Below are positions 7,658 to 16,798 of a DNA stretch of 46,861 bases, one piece after another (position 1 is the first letter of the stretch; each line of letters begins with the position of its first letter). The position numbers and the translations under genes are program-made. The notes under the pieces are model-generated. The model was not told the origin of the DNA. It did not search any database and was given only the letters and a program-made list of their open reading frames with translations. Origin of the DNA: Streptomyces sp. OR43 (GTDB taxonomy: Bacteria > Actinomycetota > Actinomycetes > Streptomycetales > Streptomycetaceae). The stretch spans positions 863,758-910,618 of the forward strand of contig NZ_RDBK01000043.1 of the NCBI RefSeq assembly GCF_008042275.1. The letters run 5' to 3'.

Positions 7658-8196
7658 CCGATCCTGATCTCGTACCGCAGCAACTGCCCCCGGGGCGGCA
7701 TGACCATCACGTCGGCTTGGACAGGCCGACCGTCCCGGTCCAGCGTGAGCCGCGTCAGTTCGAGCACCGGCTCACCGGTGTCCAGCCCCAACGCCACGCG
7801 CTCACCCTCCGACGGCATGCGCGCGACAACATCCTCCTGCGCCAGAACACCTGCGTGGCCGAGCTCGGCGAGCAGCCGGACAGCGCCTCCCCGGATCTTC
7901 GCGGTCCCCGCCAGCGCCGTACCCCGGGCGATCTCCAGCGGGTAGTAGGTGTCGGTCAACTCGCACGGCTCACCGTCGAGATACATGACCCTTCGGCGCT
8001 CGACGATGTCGCAGCCGCGCTCCACCCGGAGCAAGTCCGCGACCCTGTCGGGCGCGACGACCTCTCCGGCTCGCACGATCTCCTGGGTGCCCCGCCGCCC
8101 GACGGCCGCCGCCTCGGCACGCCATGCGTCACCGCCGTCCTGCTCCGATGGCGCCAGGTACCGGGCGGACGCGCTGACCCTCTCGCCTTCACCCAT
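7654..8196 (-). CDS. UTRA-domain protein without a DNA-binding domain
   Basis: This gene encodes 180 residues from the ATG at 8196, which follows AAGGAG with good spacing; a longer frame to 8244 has no such support. Residues about 40-178 align by eye with the UTRA effector domain of the downstream GntR protein (ELTDTYYPLEIARGTA versus ELVASYYPLEIVDGTA). The N-terminal 30 residues contain no winged helix, and no GntR-like HTH is evident in the upstream 150 bp. This looks like a gene duplicate that lost its HTH and is kept as a coupled partner. It may form a heterodimer with the GntR protein or sequester its ligand; both ideas are inference. Confidence 0.8.
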   Translation of the reverse strand: MGEGERVSASARYLAPSEQDGGDAWRAEAAAVGRRGTQEIVRAGEVVAPDRVADLLRVERGCDIVERRRVMYLDGEPCELTDTYYPLEIARGTALAGTAKIRGGAVRLLAELGHAGVLAQEDVVARMPSEGERVALGLDTGEPVLELTRLTLDRDGRPVQADVMVMPPRGQLLRYEIRIG

Positions 8197-8280
8197 GGCC
8201 TTCTCCTTCACAACCGATGCCCGCAGGGCCTTGCCGCTCCACACGGTAGGCGAAAGCGATCCGGCCCCCCAAAGACTACC

Positions 8281-8309
8281 TTGCTGCTTTTCGCGAATAG
8301 CAGTACGGT
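8281..8309 (+). promoter_or_regulatory. candidate promoter of the RsbW-like gene
   Basis: TTGCTG (8281-8286) and TACGGT (8304-8309) are separated by 17 bases, close to the housekeeping sigma consensus in Streptomyces. A start near 8316 would leave a leader of about 32 bases before the GTG at 8348. Confidence 0.45.
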
Positions 8310-8347
8310 GTGCGCGTTACGGCCCACGAGCAAGGCGGTGAACCACC

Positions 8348-8749
8348 GTGTCTCTGTCGCAGCAACGGCGTTTCCCCCGACGGCGCACTTCCGTCGGTGC
8401 CTCCCGCGACTTCGTCGTCGATGTCCTCGCGGAGTGGCGGCTCACGCCCCTGGTCGACGACATACGGCTCTGCGTCTCGGAGCTGGCCACCAACGCCCTG
8501 CTCCACGGAGTTCCGCCGGGAAGAGAATTCGCCGTCCGCCTTCGTGCGAACCGGGACCTCGTACACCTGGAGGTCCGGGACAGCGGCGGCGGTCACCCCG
8601 AGGTCAAATGCCCGACTGCGGAGGACTGCACGGGGCGCGGCTTACTCCTCGTCATCGAGCTGGCAGCAGATTTCGGTGTCGACCACCACGCCGTCGGCAA
8701 GACCGTATGGGCGGCCTTCAAGAGGCCCGCCACGCCCCCAGCCACGTAA
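8348..8749 (+). CDS. RsbW-like ATP-binding regulatory protein with a TTA codon
   Basis: This gene encodes 133 residues from a GTG at 8348 with AAGGCGG upstream. It is a free-standing GHKL ATPase domain: N-box SELATNALLHG (about 43-53), DSGGGHPEV (about 78) and a GRGLLLV G-box (about 96). Such proteins are common in Streptomyces and act as anti-sigma factors, serine kinases or partners of DNA-binding proteins. No sigma factor or anti-anti-sigma gene is adjacent. Codon 99 (8642-8644) is TTA, inside the ATP-lid motif, so expression is predicted to need the bldA tRNA. It is divergent from the UTRA/GntR pair, which may be its regulators. Confidence 0.85.
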   Translation: MSLSQQRRFPRRRTSVGASRDFVVDVLAEWRLTPLVDDIRLCVSELATNALLHGVPPGREFAVRLRANRDLVHLEVRDSGGGHPEVKCPTAEDCTGRGLLLVIELAADFGVDHHAVGKTVWAAFKRPATPPAT

Positions 8750-8756
8750 AGAGCCC

Positions 8757-8782
8757 GGCCCCGCCGGATTTCCGGCGGGGCC
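8757..8782. terminator. 11-bp perfect hairpin between convergent genes
   Basis: GGCCCCGCCGG (8757-8767) and CCGGCGGGGCC (8772-8782) form a perfect stem with an ATTT loop. It lies just after the RsbW-like gene and before the convergent mfd stop at 8803, so it is probably bidirectional. Confidence 0.8.
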
Positions 8783-8802
8783 CCCGCGTGTAGCTCCCGG
8801 TG

Positions 8803-11800
8803 CTACGACCCCAGGATCGTCGTCAGGAACTCCCCCGTCCACGCCAGCAGTTCACGCCCCACGACCGGCTTGCCGCCGATCTTGCCCGCGGTGGGGCGCG
8901 GGACCAGGATCTGGTGCAGGGCCGGCTTGATGATCGTCTTCGGGTAGAGGCGCTTCAGGCGGAGCTCCTGCGACTCGCGCAGCTCCACCGGCGCGAAGCG
9001 GATGTTCGGGCCCTGGAGCACGATGTCGCCGACACCGCAGGCGCGGGCCAGCATCCGCAGGCCGGCGACCAGGAGGAGGTTCTCGACCGGCTCCGGGAGC
9101 TTGCCGTAGCGGTCGGTGAGCTCCTCGCGCACCGCCCTGATGTCGTCCTCCGAGGAGGCCGAGGCGATCGAGCGGTAGGCCTGGAGGCGCAGGCGCTCGC
9201 CGGGGGCGTAGTCGTGCGGGACGTGCGCGTCGACCGGGAGCTCGATCTTGACCTCCAGCGGCGGCTCCTCCTCCACGCCGCCTTCGAGGGACGCCCGGTA
9301 GTCGGCGACCGCCTCGCCGACCATGCGGACGTACAGGTCGAAGCCGACGCCCGCGATGTGGCCGGACTGCTCGCCGCCCAGGAGGTTGCCCGCGCCGCGG
9401 ATCTCGAGGTCCTTCATCGCCACGTACATGCCCGCGCCCATCTCGGTGTGCTGGGCGATCGTGGCGAGGCGTTCGTGGGCGGTCTCGGTGAGCGGCTTCT
9501 CCGGCGGGTAGAGGAAGTAGGCGTAGCCGCGGTCGCGGCCACGGCCGACGCGGCCGCGCAGCTGGTGGAGCTGGGAGAGGCCGAAGTTGTCGCCGCGCTC
9601 CACGATCAGGGTGTTGGCGTTGGAGATGTCGATGCCGGACTCGACGATCGTCGTGGAGACCAGGACGTCGAACTTCTTCTCCCAGAAGTCCACCACGACC
9701 TGTTCCAGGGCCTGTTCGGACATCTGGCCGTGGGCGGTCGCGATCCGTGCCTCGGGGACGATCTCGCGGAGGCGGGCGGCGGCGCGGTCGATCGACTCGA
9801 CACGGTTGTGGATGTAGAACGCCTGGCCCTCGCGGAGCAGTTCACGGCGGATGGCCGCGCCGATCTGCTTCTCCTCGTACGGGCCGACGAAGGTGAGGAC
9901 CGGGTGGCGCTCCTCGGGCGGGGTGGTGATCGTCGACATCTCGCGGATGCCGGTGACCGCCATTTCGAGCGTACGGGGAATGGGCGTCGCGGACATGGTC
10001 AGGACGTCGACGTTGGCGCGGAGCTTCTTCAGCTGTTCCTTGTGCTCGACGCCGAAGCGCTGCTCCTCGTCGACGATGACCAGGCCCAGGTCCTTGAACT
10101 TCGTCTCGGAGGAGAACAGGCGGTGGGTGCCGATGACCAGGTCGACGGAGCCCTCACGGAGCCCTTCGATCGTCGCCTTGGACTCGGACTCCGACTGGAA
10201 GCGGCTCAGCGCCCGTACGGTGACGGGGAACTGGGAGTAGCGCTCGGTGAACGTGCCGAAGTGCTGCTGGACGAGGAGGGTCGTGGGGACGAGGACGGCG
10301 ACCTGCTTGCCGTCCTGGACGGCCTTGAAGGCGGCCCGGACCGCGATCTCCGTCTTGCCGTAGCCGACGTCGCCGCAGATCAGGCGGTCCATGGGGACGG
10401 ACTTCTCCATGTCCTCCTTGACCTCGGCGATGGTGGTGAGCTGGTCGGGCGTCTCCGCGTACGGGAAGGCGTCCTCCAGTTCGCGCTGCCAGGGGGTGTC
10501 CGGGCCGAAGACGTGGCCGGGGGCCGCCATCCGGGCCGAGTAGAGCTTGATCAGGTCGGCGGCGATCTCCTTGACGGCCTTCTTGGCGCGCGCCTTCGTC
10601 TTCGTCCAGTCGGCGCCGCCGAGGCGGTGCAGGGTCGGGGCCTCGCCGCCGACGTACTTGGTGACCTGCTCCAGCTGGTCGGTCGGGATGTACAGCCGGT
10701 CGCCGGGCTGGCCGCGCTTGGCGGGGGCGTACTCGACGAGGAGGTACTCGCGGGTGGCGCCCTGCACCGTGCGCTGCACCATCTCGATGTAGCGGCCCAC
10801 GCCGTGCTGCTCGTGGACGATGTAGTCGCCCGTCTCCAGCGTCAGCGGGTCGATGGTCTTCCTGCGGCGGGCCGGCATCCGGCCGAGGTCCTTGGTGGCC
10901 GTGCGCTGGCCGGTCAGGTCCGTCTCGGTGAGGACGGCGATCCTGAGTTCGGCGTCGACGAAGCCGTGGTCGATGGCACCGCAGGAGACGTGGACGAGGG
11001 ACGGGGCGATCTCACCGAGGTCCGCGTCGAGGCGGGCCGGGATGCCTTCGCCGCTCAGCACCTCGACGGTACGGGAGGCGAGGCCCTGGCCCTCGGTGAC
11101 GTACACCGTGCGCCAGCCCTCGGCCAGCCATCCCTTGGTGTCGGCGAGTGCGCGGGCGGTGTCGCCGCGGTACGCCTCCGGGGCGTGCATCCGGAGCTTG
11201 AGCGTGTCCTCGTCGAGCTCGTCGTCGGCGGCGAACGGGGAGACCGACCACCACATCATGTTCAGCTCGCGGGCCCGGTCGCGGACGTCCGCGATGCCGC
11301 GCAGCGAGGCCGCGCCGACGTCGATGGGTGCCTCGCCACCGCCGGCCGTGGCCGCCCAGGACGCCTCCAGGAACTCCTGGCTGGTGGCGACCAGGTCCGC
11401 GGCCCGGGTGCGGACCCGCTCGGGATCGCACACGACGGCCATGGAGCCCTTGGGCAGGACGTCGATCAGCAGTTCCATGTCGTCGACGAGGACGGGGGCC
11501 AGGGACTCCATGCCCTCGACCGCGATGCCCTCGGCGATCTTGTTGAGGAGTTCGCCCAGCTCGGGGTGGGCCTCGGCGAGCGCGGCGGCCCGCTCGCGGA
11601 CGTCGTCGGTCAGCAGGAGCTCGCGGCAGGGCGGCGCCCACAGCCCGTGCTCGGCGATCTCCAGGGACCGCTGGTCGGCGATCTTGAAGTAGCGGATCTC
11701 CTCGACGTCGTCGCCCCAGAACTCCACCCGCAGCGGGTGCTCCTCGGTCGGCGGGAAGACGTCCAGGATGCCGCCGCGCACCGCGAACTCGCCACGCTTC

Positions 11801-12333
11801 TCGACCAGTTCGACCCGCGCGTACGCGGCTGCCGCGAGCGCCTCGACGGTCCTGCCGAGATCGGCGCTCTGCCCGATCCGCAGCGCCACGGGCTCCAGGT
11901 CGCCGAGCCCCTTGACCTGCGGCTGGAGCACGGAACGGATCGGTGCGACGACGACGGAGACGGGCCCGGTCTCCGGGTCGTCCTGCCTCGGGTGCGCGAG
12001 GCGCCGCAGCACGGCCAGCCGGCGGCCCACGGTGTCGGAGCGCGGGGAGAGCCGCTCGTGGGGCAGCGTCTCCCAGGACGGGAACTCCGCGATCGTGTCC
12101 GGCGGCAGCAGCGTGCGCAGCGCGGCCGCCAGGTCCTCGGCCTCGCGCCCGGTCGCGGTGACGGCGAGGACGGTCCGCTTCGAGTCCCGGGCGAGCGCGG
12201 CCACGGCGAAGGGCCGGGCGGCGGGCGGGCCCACCAGGTCGATGTGCATCCGGTGCCCGTCCCCGGCGGCCTTCACCGCTTCGTCGAGCGCCGGATCACG
12301 TACGACGACATCCAGCAGACCGTGCAGGCTCAT
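8803..12333 (-). CDS. mfd: transcription-repair coupling factor Mfd
   Basis: This gene encodes 1176 residues, the normal Mfd length. Mfd displaces RNA polymerase stalled at DNA lesions and recruits UvrA. The N-terminal UvrB-like modules run to about residue 350. The RNA-polymerase-interacting domain includes DYIVHEQHGVGRYIEM near residue 500. The translocase has Walker A GDVGYGKTE near 656, the DEEQRFG Walker B motif near 752, SATPIPRT near 783, and the QLRGRVGRG motif VI further on. The C-terminal TRCF domain is complete. The ATG at 12333 is preferred to the longer frame to 12510, because Mfd homologues begin with MSLHGLL-like sequence. It is followed by a convergent terminator. Confidence 0.98.
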   Translation of the reverse strand: MSLHGLLDVVVRDPALDEAVKAAGDGHRMHIDLVGPPAARPFAVAALARDSKRTVLAVTATGREAEDLAAALRTLLPPDTIAEFPSWETLPHERLSPRSDTVGRRLAVLRRLAHPRQDDPETGPVSVVVAPIRSVLQPQVKGLGDLEPVALRIGQSADLGRTVEALAAAAYARVELVEKRGEFAVRGGILDVFPPTEEHPLRVEFWGDDVEEIRYFKIADQRSLEIAEHGLWAPPCRELLLTDDVRERAAALAEAHPELGELLNKIAEGIAVEGMESLAPVLVDDMELLIDVLPKGSMAVVCDPERVRTRAADLVATSQEFLEASWAATAGGGEAPIDVGAASLRGIADVRDRARELNMMWWSVSPFAADDELDEDTLKLRMHAPEAYRGDTARALADTKGWLAEGWRTVYVTEGQGLASRTVEVLSGEGIPARLDADLGEIAPSLVHVSCGAIDHGFVDAELRIAVLTETDLTGQRTATKDLGRMPARRRKTIDPLTLETGDYIVHEQHGVGRYIEMVQRTVQGATREYLLVEYAPAKRGQPGDRLYIPTDQLEQVTKYVGGEAPTLHRLGGADWTKTKARAKKAVKEIAADLIKLYSARMAAPGHVFGPDTPWQRELEDAFPYAETPDQLTTIAEVKEDMEKSVPMDRLICGDVGYGKTEIAVRAAFKAVQDGKQVAVLVPTTLLVQQHFGTFTERYSQFPVTVRALSRFQSESESKATIEGLREGSVDLVIGTHRLFSSETKFKDLGLVIVDEEQRFGVEHKEQLKKLRANVDVLTMSATPIPRTLEMAVTGIREMSTITTPPEERHPVLTFVGPYEEKQIGAAIRRELLREGQAFYIHNRVESIDRAAARLREIVPEARIATAHGQMSEQALEQVVVDFWEKKFDVLVSTTIVESGIDISNANTLIVERGDNFGLSQLHQLRGRVGRGRDRGYAYFLYPPEKPLTETAHERLATIAQHTEMGAGMYVAMKDLEIRGAGNLLGGEQSGHIAGVGFDLYVRMVGEAVADYRASLEGGVEEEPPLEVKIELPVDAHVPHDYAPGERLRLQAYRSIASASSEDDIRAVREELTDRYGKLPEPVENLLLVAGLRMLARACGVGDIVLQGPNIRFAPVELRESQELRLKRLYPKTIIKPALHQILVPRPTAGKIGGKPVVGRELLAWTGEFLTTILGS

Positions 12334-12529
12334 GAAGGGCTTCCGTCCGGGTAACGAGGGCGAGGTCCGACAGCCGGCTGCTGTCGGGGGCGGCGCTGCT
12401 GTCAGGGGCAACGCGAAGGGCCCGACACGTGAGACGGGCCGGGGATTCCACCAGCGTACGACTCCGGGGTGACAGCCGCGCCCGCAACCGGCCAGCGCGC
12501 CGCGCCCCACGGCTCCGCACGCACGGAAT

Positions 12530-12565
12530 CCGGCCCCGGGCGCTTGGAGGAGCGCCCGGGGCCGG
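12530..12565 (-). terminator. 15-bp perfect hairpin after the ABC exporter operon
   Basis: CCGGCCCCGGGCGCT (12530-12544) pairs exactly with AGCGCCCGGGGCCGG (12551-12565) around a six-base loop. It begins 28 bases after the permease stop codon on the minus strand. The rest of the 260-base gap before mfd shows no gene. Confidence 0.8.
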
Positions 12566-12593
12566 AATCTTCAGTCTATGCGGACCGCCCGGC

Positions 12594-15173
12594 TCACCCG
12601 TCCGTGGCGATGGCGTTCAGGACGTTCATCCGTCCCGCCCGGAACGCCGGGACGAGTGCCGCGAAGAGTCCGACGAAGGCCGAGGCGACGAACACCGTGA
12701 TGATGGTCGGCCACGGGATCTCCAGGACGCCGAGACCCTCCAGGGCCAGCAGCTTCTGGGCGGAGGTGCCCCAGCCCATGCCCAGGCCGAGCCCGAGCAG
12801 GGCGCCGAACAGGGCGATGACGACCGACTCCAGCCGGATCATCCGGCGCAGCTGGCGGCGGGAGAGGCCGATGGCGCGCATCAGGCCGATCTCGCGGGTC
12901 CGCTCGACGACCGAGAGGGCCAGGGTGTTCACGACTCCGAGGACCGCGACGATGATCGCGAGAGCGAGCAGGCCGTAGACGATGTTCAGCAGCTGGCTGA
13001 TCTGGTCCTTCAGGTCCTGCTTGAAGTCGGCCTGATTCTGCACCTTGTACTGCGGGTACTCGGCGAGCGAGCTCTTCAGGGCGGCGTAGGCCTCCTTCTC
13101 CTTGCCGTCCTGCGCCTTGGCGAACATGATCACGTTCTTGGGCATCTTGTCCGCGGGGATGTACCGCTGGGCGGTCGTGGTGTTCATGTACATCGCGCCC
13201 TGGTCCACGGTCGTGTCGTCCGAGGTGATCGCGGCGACCTTCAGCTTCGCCGTGTCGCCCGCCTTGAACGCGACGGTGATCGTGTCACCGACCTTGATCC
13301 CGTGTTCGGTGGCGTAGTCGTCGCCGACCGACATGGCGTTCTTCCCGTACGCCGCGGACAGGTCACCGGCGGTGGTCTCGCGGTGCAGGTCCTGCGGATA
13401 CGTCGGGTCGGCGGCGGTGACGTCCTCGTCCGTCGTCGTTCCGTCCGGGTTGGTGAGCTTCGCGCCGATGGCCTTGTAGTTCGTGATGTGCTCGATGCCG
13501 GGCGCGGTCTCCAGCGCCTTCGCGGCCTGGGGCACGATCAGCTGGCCGGTCGACGACTGCACGATGAAGTCCGCGCCCACCGACCTGTCCAGCTCGTCGG
13601 TGGCCGAGGCGACCATGGAGGAGCCCACCACCGAGAGGCAGGCCACCAGGGCCAGGCCGATCATCAGGGCCGCACCGGTCGCACCGGTCCGGCGCGGGTT
13701 GCGCAGCGCGTTGCGCTCGGCCAGCCGGCCGACCGGGCCGAAGAGCCTGAGGACGACGACGCTGAGTGCCCGTACTACGATCCCGGCGAGCAGCGGGCCG
13801 ATGACGATGAAGCCGATGAGGGTGAGGACCACGCCCAGGCCGAGGAAGGCCGAGCCGTCGCTCGCCTCGTCCGCCCGCGTCGTCGCCCACAGGGCCGCCG
13901 CTCCGGCGCCGGTGAGGACCAGGCCGATACCGGCCCGGATCCAGCCGGACTTGGCGTCGGCCGGTGTTCCGGCGTCGCGCAGCGCGGCCATCGGGGAGAC
14001 CTTGCCGGCCCGCCGGGCCGGGATGTAGGCGGCGAGGACGGTCACGATGATGCCGAGCGCGAGGCCGGTCACTGGGGTCGTCCAGGCGACGGTGAGGTCG
14101 CCGGTGGACAGCTCCATGCCGATGGCGCCCATGAGCTTCATCAGCCCGACGGCCAGTCCGACGCCGGCGGCGACGCCGAGGATCGATCCGACGATGCCCA
14201 GGAGCACTGCTTCGAGCAGCACGGACCGGTTGACCTGCTTGCGGCTGGAGCCGATGGCCCGCATCAGGCCGATCTCGCGGGTCCGCTGGGCGACCAGCAT
14301 CGAGAAGGTGTTGACGATCAGGAAGATGCCGACGAGGAAGGCGATCCCGGCGAAGCCGAGCATCGCGTACTTCATCACGTCGAGGAAGTCGCCCATGGAG
14401 TCCTTGTTGGACTCGGCGGCTTCCTTCTGCGTCTGCACCTTGTACGCGGCCGAGCCGTCCAGTGCGGCGGTGACGCTCTGCTTCACCTGCGTGTCACTGA
14501 CGCCGGGTTCGGCGGTGATGGAGATCTGCGTGAAGACGTCGGGGCTGCCGAGGAGCTTCTGCTGGGCGGTGGCCGTGTCGAGGTAGACGATGGCCGCGCC
14601 CGGGTTGGTGACCTTGAAGGTGGCGATTCCGCTGATGCGCGCCCTGACGTCGCCGGTGACCGCGATGGTGCGCAGTTCGTCACCGATCTTCAGGTCGTGC
14701 TTGTCCGCCGTGTCGGCGTCGACCATGACCTCGGTCGGGCCGCGCGGGGCGTGGCCGGAGGTGATCTCCATGGAGCGCAGGTCGTTGGAGGTCCAGTTGC
14801 CGGCCAGTGTCGGGGCGCCCGTGTCGGAGCCCATGTTCTTGTTGTGGCTGTCGACGACCGTGACGGCCGAGCTGGAGATGGCGCCCTCGGCCTTCTTCAC
14901 CCCGTCGGCCTTCTCGACCTGCGCGATGACGGAGGCGGGCAGCGACTGGGGCTTGCCGTTCTCCGGGGTGTCGTCGACCTTGGCCGTCTTCGGGCTGACG
15001 GTGACGTCGGCCGACGTGGCGGCGAAGAGCTTGTCGAACGTGGTGTTCATCGTGTCGGTGAAGACGAGCGTGCCGCACACGAACGCCACCGACAGCAGGA
15101 CGGCGACGGCGGAGAGCGCCATGCGTCCCTTGTGCGCGAAGAAGTTGCGCATCGAGGTCTTCCAGACGGTCAT
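12594..15173 (-). CDS. ABC transporter permease, FtsX/MacB-type, duplicated
   Basis: This gene encodes 859 residues. The N-terminal membrane helix (about 17-40, ALSAVAVLLSVAFVCGTLVF) is followed by a large extracytoplasmic MacB-like domain. A block of FtsX helices follows, with the signature QRTREIGLMRAIGSSRKQV. A second extracytoplasmic domain and second FtsX block (VERTREIGLMRAIGLSRRQL) end near the C-terminus, so the permease is an internally duplicated fusion as is common in actinobacteria. Its ATG overlaps the stop of the ATPase gene (ATGA), so they are translationally coupled. MacB-type systems work as mechanotransmitters or exporters; the substrate, possibly a lipoprotein, lipid or peptide, cannot be told from sequence. 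Confidence 0.93.
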   Translation of the reverse strand: MTVWKTSMRNFFAHKGRMALSAVAVLLSVAFVCGTLVFTDTMNTTFDKLFAATSADVTVSPKTAKVDDTPENGKPQSLPASVIAQVEKADGVKKAEGAISSSAVTVVDSHNKNMGSDTGAPTLAGNWTSNDLRSMEITSGHAPRGPTEVMVDADTADKHDLKIGDELRTIAVTGDVRARISGIATFKVTNPGAAIVYLDTATAQQKLLGSPDVFTQISITAEPGVSDTQVKQSVTAALDGSAAYKVQTQKEAAESNKDSMGDFLDVMKYAMLGFAGIAFLVGIFLIVNTFSMLVAQRTREIGLMRAIGSSRKQVNRSVLLEAVLLGIVGSILGVAAGVGLAVGLMKLMGAIGMELSTGDLTVAWTTPVTGLALGIIVTVLAAYIPARRAGKVSPMAALRDAGTPADAKSGWIRAGIGLVLTGAGAAALWATTRADEASDGSAFLGLGVVLTLIGFIVIGPLLAGIVVRALSVVVLRLFGPVGRLAERNALRNPRRTGATGAALMIGLALVACLSVVGSSMVASATDELDRSVGADFIVQSSTGQLIVPQAAKALETAPGIEHITNYKAIGAKLTNPDGTTTDEDVTAADPTYPQDLHRETTAGDLSAAYGKNAMSVGDDYATEHGIKVGDTITVAFKAGDTAKLKVAAITSDDTTVDQGAMYMNTTTAQRYIPADKMPKNVIMFAKAQDGKEKEAYAALKSSLAEYPQYKVQNQADFKQDLKDQISQLLNIVYGLLALAIIVAVLGVVNTLALSVVERTREIGLMRAIGLSRRQLRRMIRLESVVIALFGALLGLGLGMGWGTSAQKLLALEGLGVLEIPWPTIITVFVASAFVGLFAALVPAFRAGRMNVLNAIATDG

Positions 15174-15958
15174 GACGTCCGCCCGCGCGCGTCGAAGTCC
15201 TTCATGCGGTCCAGCACCTGGTCGGCGGTCGGGTTGAGCATCTCGTCGACGATGCGCCCGTCCGCGAGGTACAGCACACGGTCGGCGTAGGAGGCGGCGA
15301 CCGGGTCGTGCGTGACCATGACGATGGTCTGCCCGAGCTCGTCGACGGACTTGCGCAGGAAGTTCAGCACTTCGGCGCCGGCCCGTGAGTCCAGGTTCCC
15401 GGTCGGCTCGTCGCCGAAGATGATCTCCGGCTGGGCGGCGAGCGCGCGGGCCACCGCGACGCGCTGCTGCTGGCCGCCGGAGAGCTCGGTCGGCCGGTGC
15501 TTGAGCCGCTCGGCGAGACCGACGGTCTCCACGACCTGGCGCAGCCAGGCGGCGTCGGGCTTACGGCCCGCGATGTCCATCGGCAGCGTGATGTTCTCCA
15601 GCGCGTTGAGCGTCGGCAGGAGGTTGAACGCCTGGAAGATGAAGCCGATGCGGTCGCGCCGCAGCTGGGTGAGCTTCTTGTCCTTGAGCCCGGTGATCTC
15701 GGTCTCGGCGAGGTGGATCTGCCCGGAGGTCACGGTGTCCAGACCGGCGAGGCAGTGCATCAGCGTCGACTTGCCGGAGCCGGACGGGCCCATGATGGCC
15801 GTGAACTGGCCGCGGGCGATGTCGACGTCGACGTGGTCGAGCGCGACGACCCGGGTCTCACCGACCCCGTAAGCCTTGACGACCTGCCGCGCTCGCGCAG
15901 CCACGGCCGTACGCCCTCCAGTGCCCCCGTGCCTGGGAATGGTTACAGCCGTTGTCAC
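15170..15958 (-). CDS. ABC transporter ATP-binding protein, MacB/LolD type
   Basis: This gene encodes 262 residues from the GTG at 15958, preceded by AGGAG at seven bases. Walker A is GPSGSGKST (about residue 55), the Q-loop is in FIFQAFNLLPTLNALENI, the signature motif is LSGGQQQRVAVARAL, Walker B is IIFGDEPTGNLD, and the switch His is in VMVTHDP. The LLPTLNALENI phrase and the GNLDS ending place it in the LolD/MacB subfamily. It energises the coupled downstream permease. It appears to be first in the operon, with about 400 bases of non-coding DNA upstream. Confidence 0.95.
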   Translation of the reverse strand: MTTAVTIPRHGGTGGRTAVAARARQVVKAYGVGETRVVALDHVDVDIARGQFTAIMGPSGSGKSTLMHCLAGLDTVTSGQIHLAETEITGLKDKKLTQLRRDRIGFIFQAFNLLPTLNALENITLPMDIAGRKPDAAWLRQVVETVGLAERLKHRPTELSGGQQQRVAVARALAAQPEIIFGDEPTGNLDSRAGAEVLNFLRKSVDELGQTIVMVTHDPVAASYADRVLYLADGRIVDEMLNPTADQVLDRMKDFDARGRTS

Positions 15959-16353
15959 GGTTTTTCTCCTATGTCGGTCGGCGACAGCGCGTCGCTGTCT
16001 GCTGTGAAGTCTGGTCGTGGAAGGGGGTCCGGCGCGCTGGTGCCCAGCGCAGTCTTCGGGTGGGGTTTTCCCCACCACGCCCCCTGTGGTCTGCCGCAAT
16101 CCCGGTGCATGACCACGCTACGGAGCGGAGGGCGCGGGGCACGTCCTCCGCCGGGAGGAACGGTCCCTGCCCAGATGTAAGGAGCTCCCCCTAGGGGTCT
16201 GGTCCCCCGGGTGGACACGTCTCTCAGGGACTGCGCCCATGGGTCCACACCGCTGGGTGGAGCGGCAGGGCCCTGCCGTACGGAAACGCCCTGCTGAGGG
16301 GCTTCAGCCGCGGCGGCCGGTGCCCGGGGTGGTCGCGATGCGGGACCTCGGGG
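15959..16353. other. non-coding stretch upstream of the ABC operon
   Basis: I see no convincing gene here. It must contain the promoter of the minus-strand ABC operon, but no clear -35/-10 pair was recognised. CCCCTAGGGG near 16191-16200 is a small palindrome. The minus-strand sequence just below 16354 continues the open frame of the adjacent gene remnant for about 15 codons without resembling the intact gene. Confidence 0.5.
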
Positions 16354-16486
16354 CCAGCGCGGACAGGACGGCGTCCGTACCGGCGACCGCGGCGTCGACG
16401 GCCGCCGGGTCGGTGGCGTCGGCGACGGCCACTGTGAGTCCGGGGCGTTCGGGCAGGGAGCCGGGGCGGCGGGTCACGGCGACGAC
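16354..16486. repeat. inverted repeat arm B' (identical to 16877-17009)
   Basis: This 133-bp segment is the exact reverse complement of 16877-17009, inside the intact oxidoreductase gene. Identity stops abruptly at both ends. It abuts arm A' directly at 16486/16487. Confidence 0.9.
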
Positions 16487-16714
16487 GTGAAGACGCCGTC
16501 GGCGCTGACCGGCGCGGTGCGGTAGTCCGTGACGACAGGGTGCTCGAAGAGACCCGAGGGCCGTACGAGCGTCCAGTCGAGGTCCGTTCCGCGGATCACG
16601 TCCTCCATCCGGCGCATGTCCGCGTGGAGGGTGCGGCCCAGGCGCCGGTTCACCAGCGGGTCGAGCACATGGTTGAAGAAGTGTGCGCCGGTCGGACGCC
16701 AGGCGGGGTCGGCG
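16487..16714. repeat. inverted repeat arm A' (identical to 17122-17349)
   Basis: This 228-bp segment is the exact reverse complement of 17122-17349. On the plus strand the order is B', A' and then B, A in the intact gene. Each block is therefore inverted separately while the block order is kept, which a single fold-back duplication would not produce. Confidence 0.9.
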
Positions 16715-16798
16715 TTATTCATCAGCGTTGAGCCTGCGTTGCGTGGATCGGCACAGTCAAGGGCGTTCCGGCCACCACACGAAGGAATGACCGACACC

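Larger units (their letters stand above)
16354..16722 (-). pseudogene. scrambled remnant of the neighbouring NAD(P)-binding oxidoreductase gene
   Basis: Read on the minus strand, an ATG at 16722 opens an 82-codon frame ending at 16474. It begins MNNADPAWRPTGAHFF and copies the C-terminal half of the intact plus-strand gene. After GVFT it runs directly into a copy of the N-terminal third (starting VVAVTRRPG), which is out of frame and stops the first frame at once. The two pieces are base-for-base identical to 17122-17349 and 16877-17009. No ribosome-binding site precedes the ATG. It cannot make a working enzyme, since the glycine-rich nucleotide-binding start is missing. Confidence 0.85.

Noticed and set aside
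8197..8347. A missing GntR helix-turn-helix upstream of the UTRA-only gene caused by a frameshift
   Set aside because: No GntR-like winged-helix sequence was recognised in this short gap, and the divergent RsbW-like gene starts at 8348, leaving no room for an HTH domain.
8800..12354. A 1184-codon open frame on the plus strand
   Set aside because: It is antisense to mfd in the same codon register. GC-rich third positions keep the opposite strand open. The predicted protein is low-complexity and resembles nothing.
12429..15290. A 953-codon plus-strand open frame
   Set aside because: It lies antisense to the ABC permease, whose motifs and coupling are clear; it is a composition shadow.
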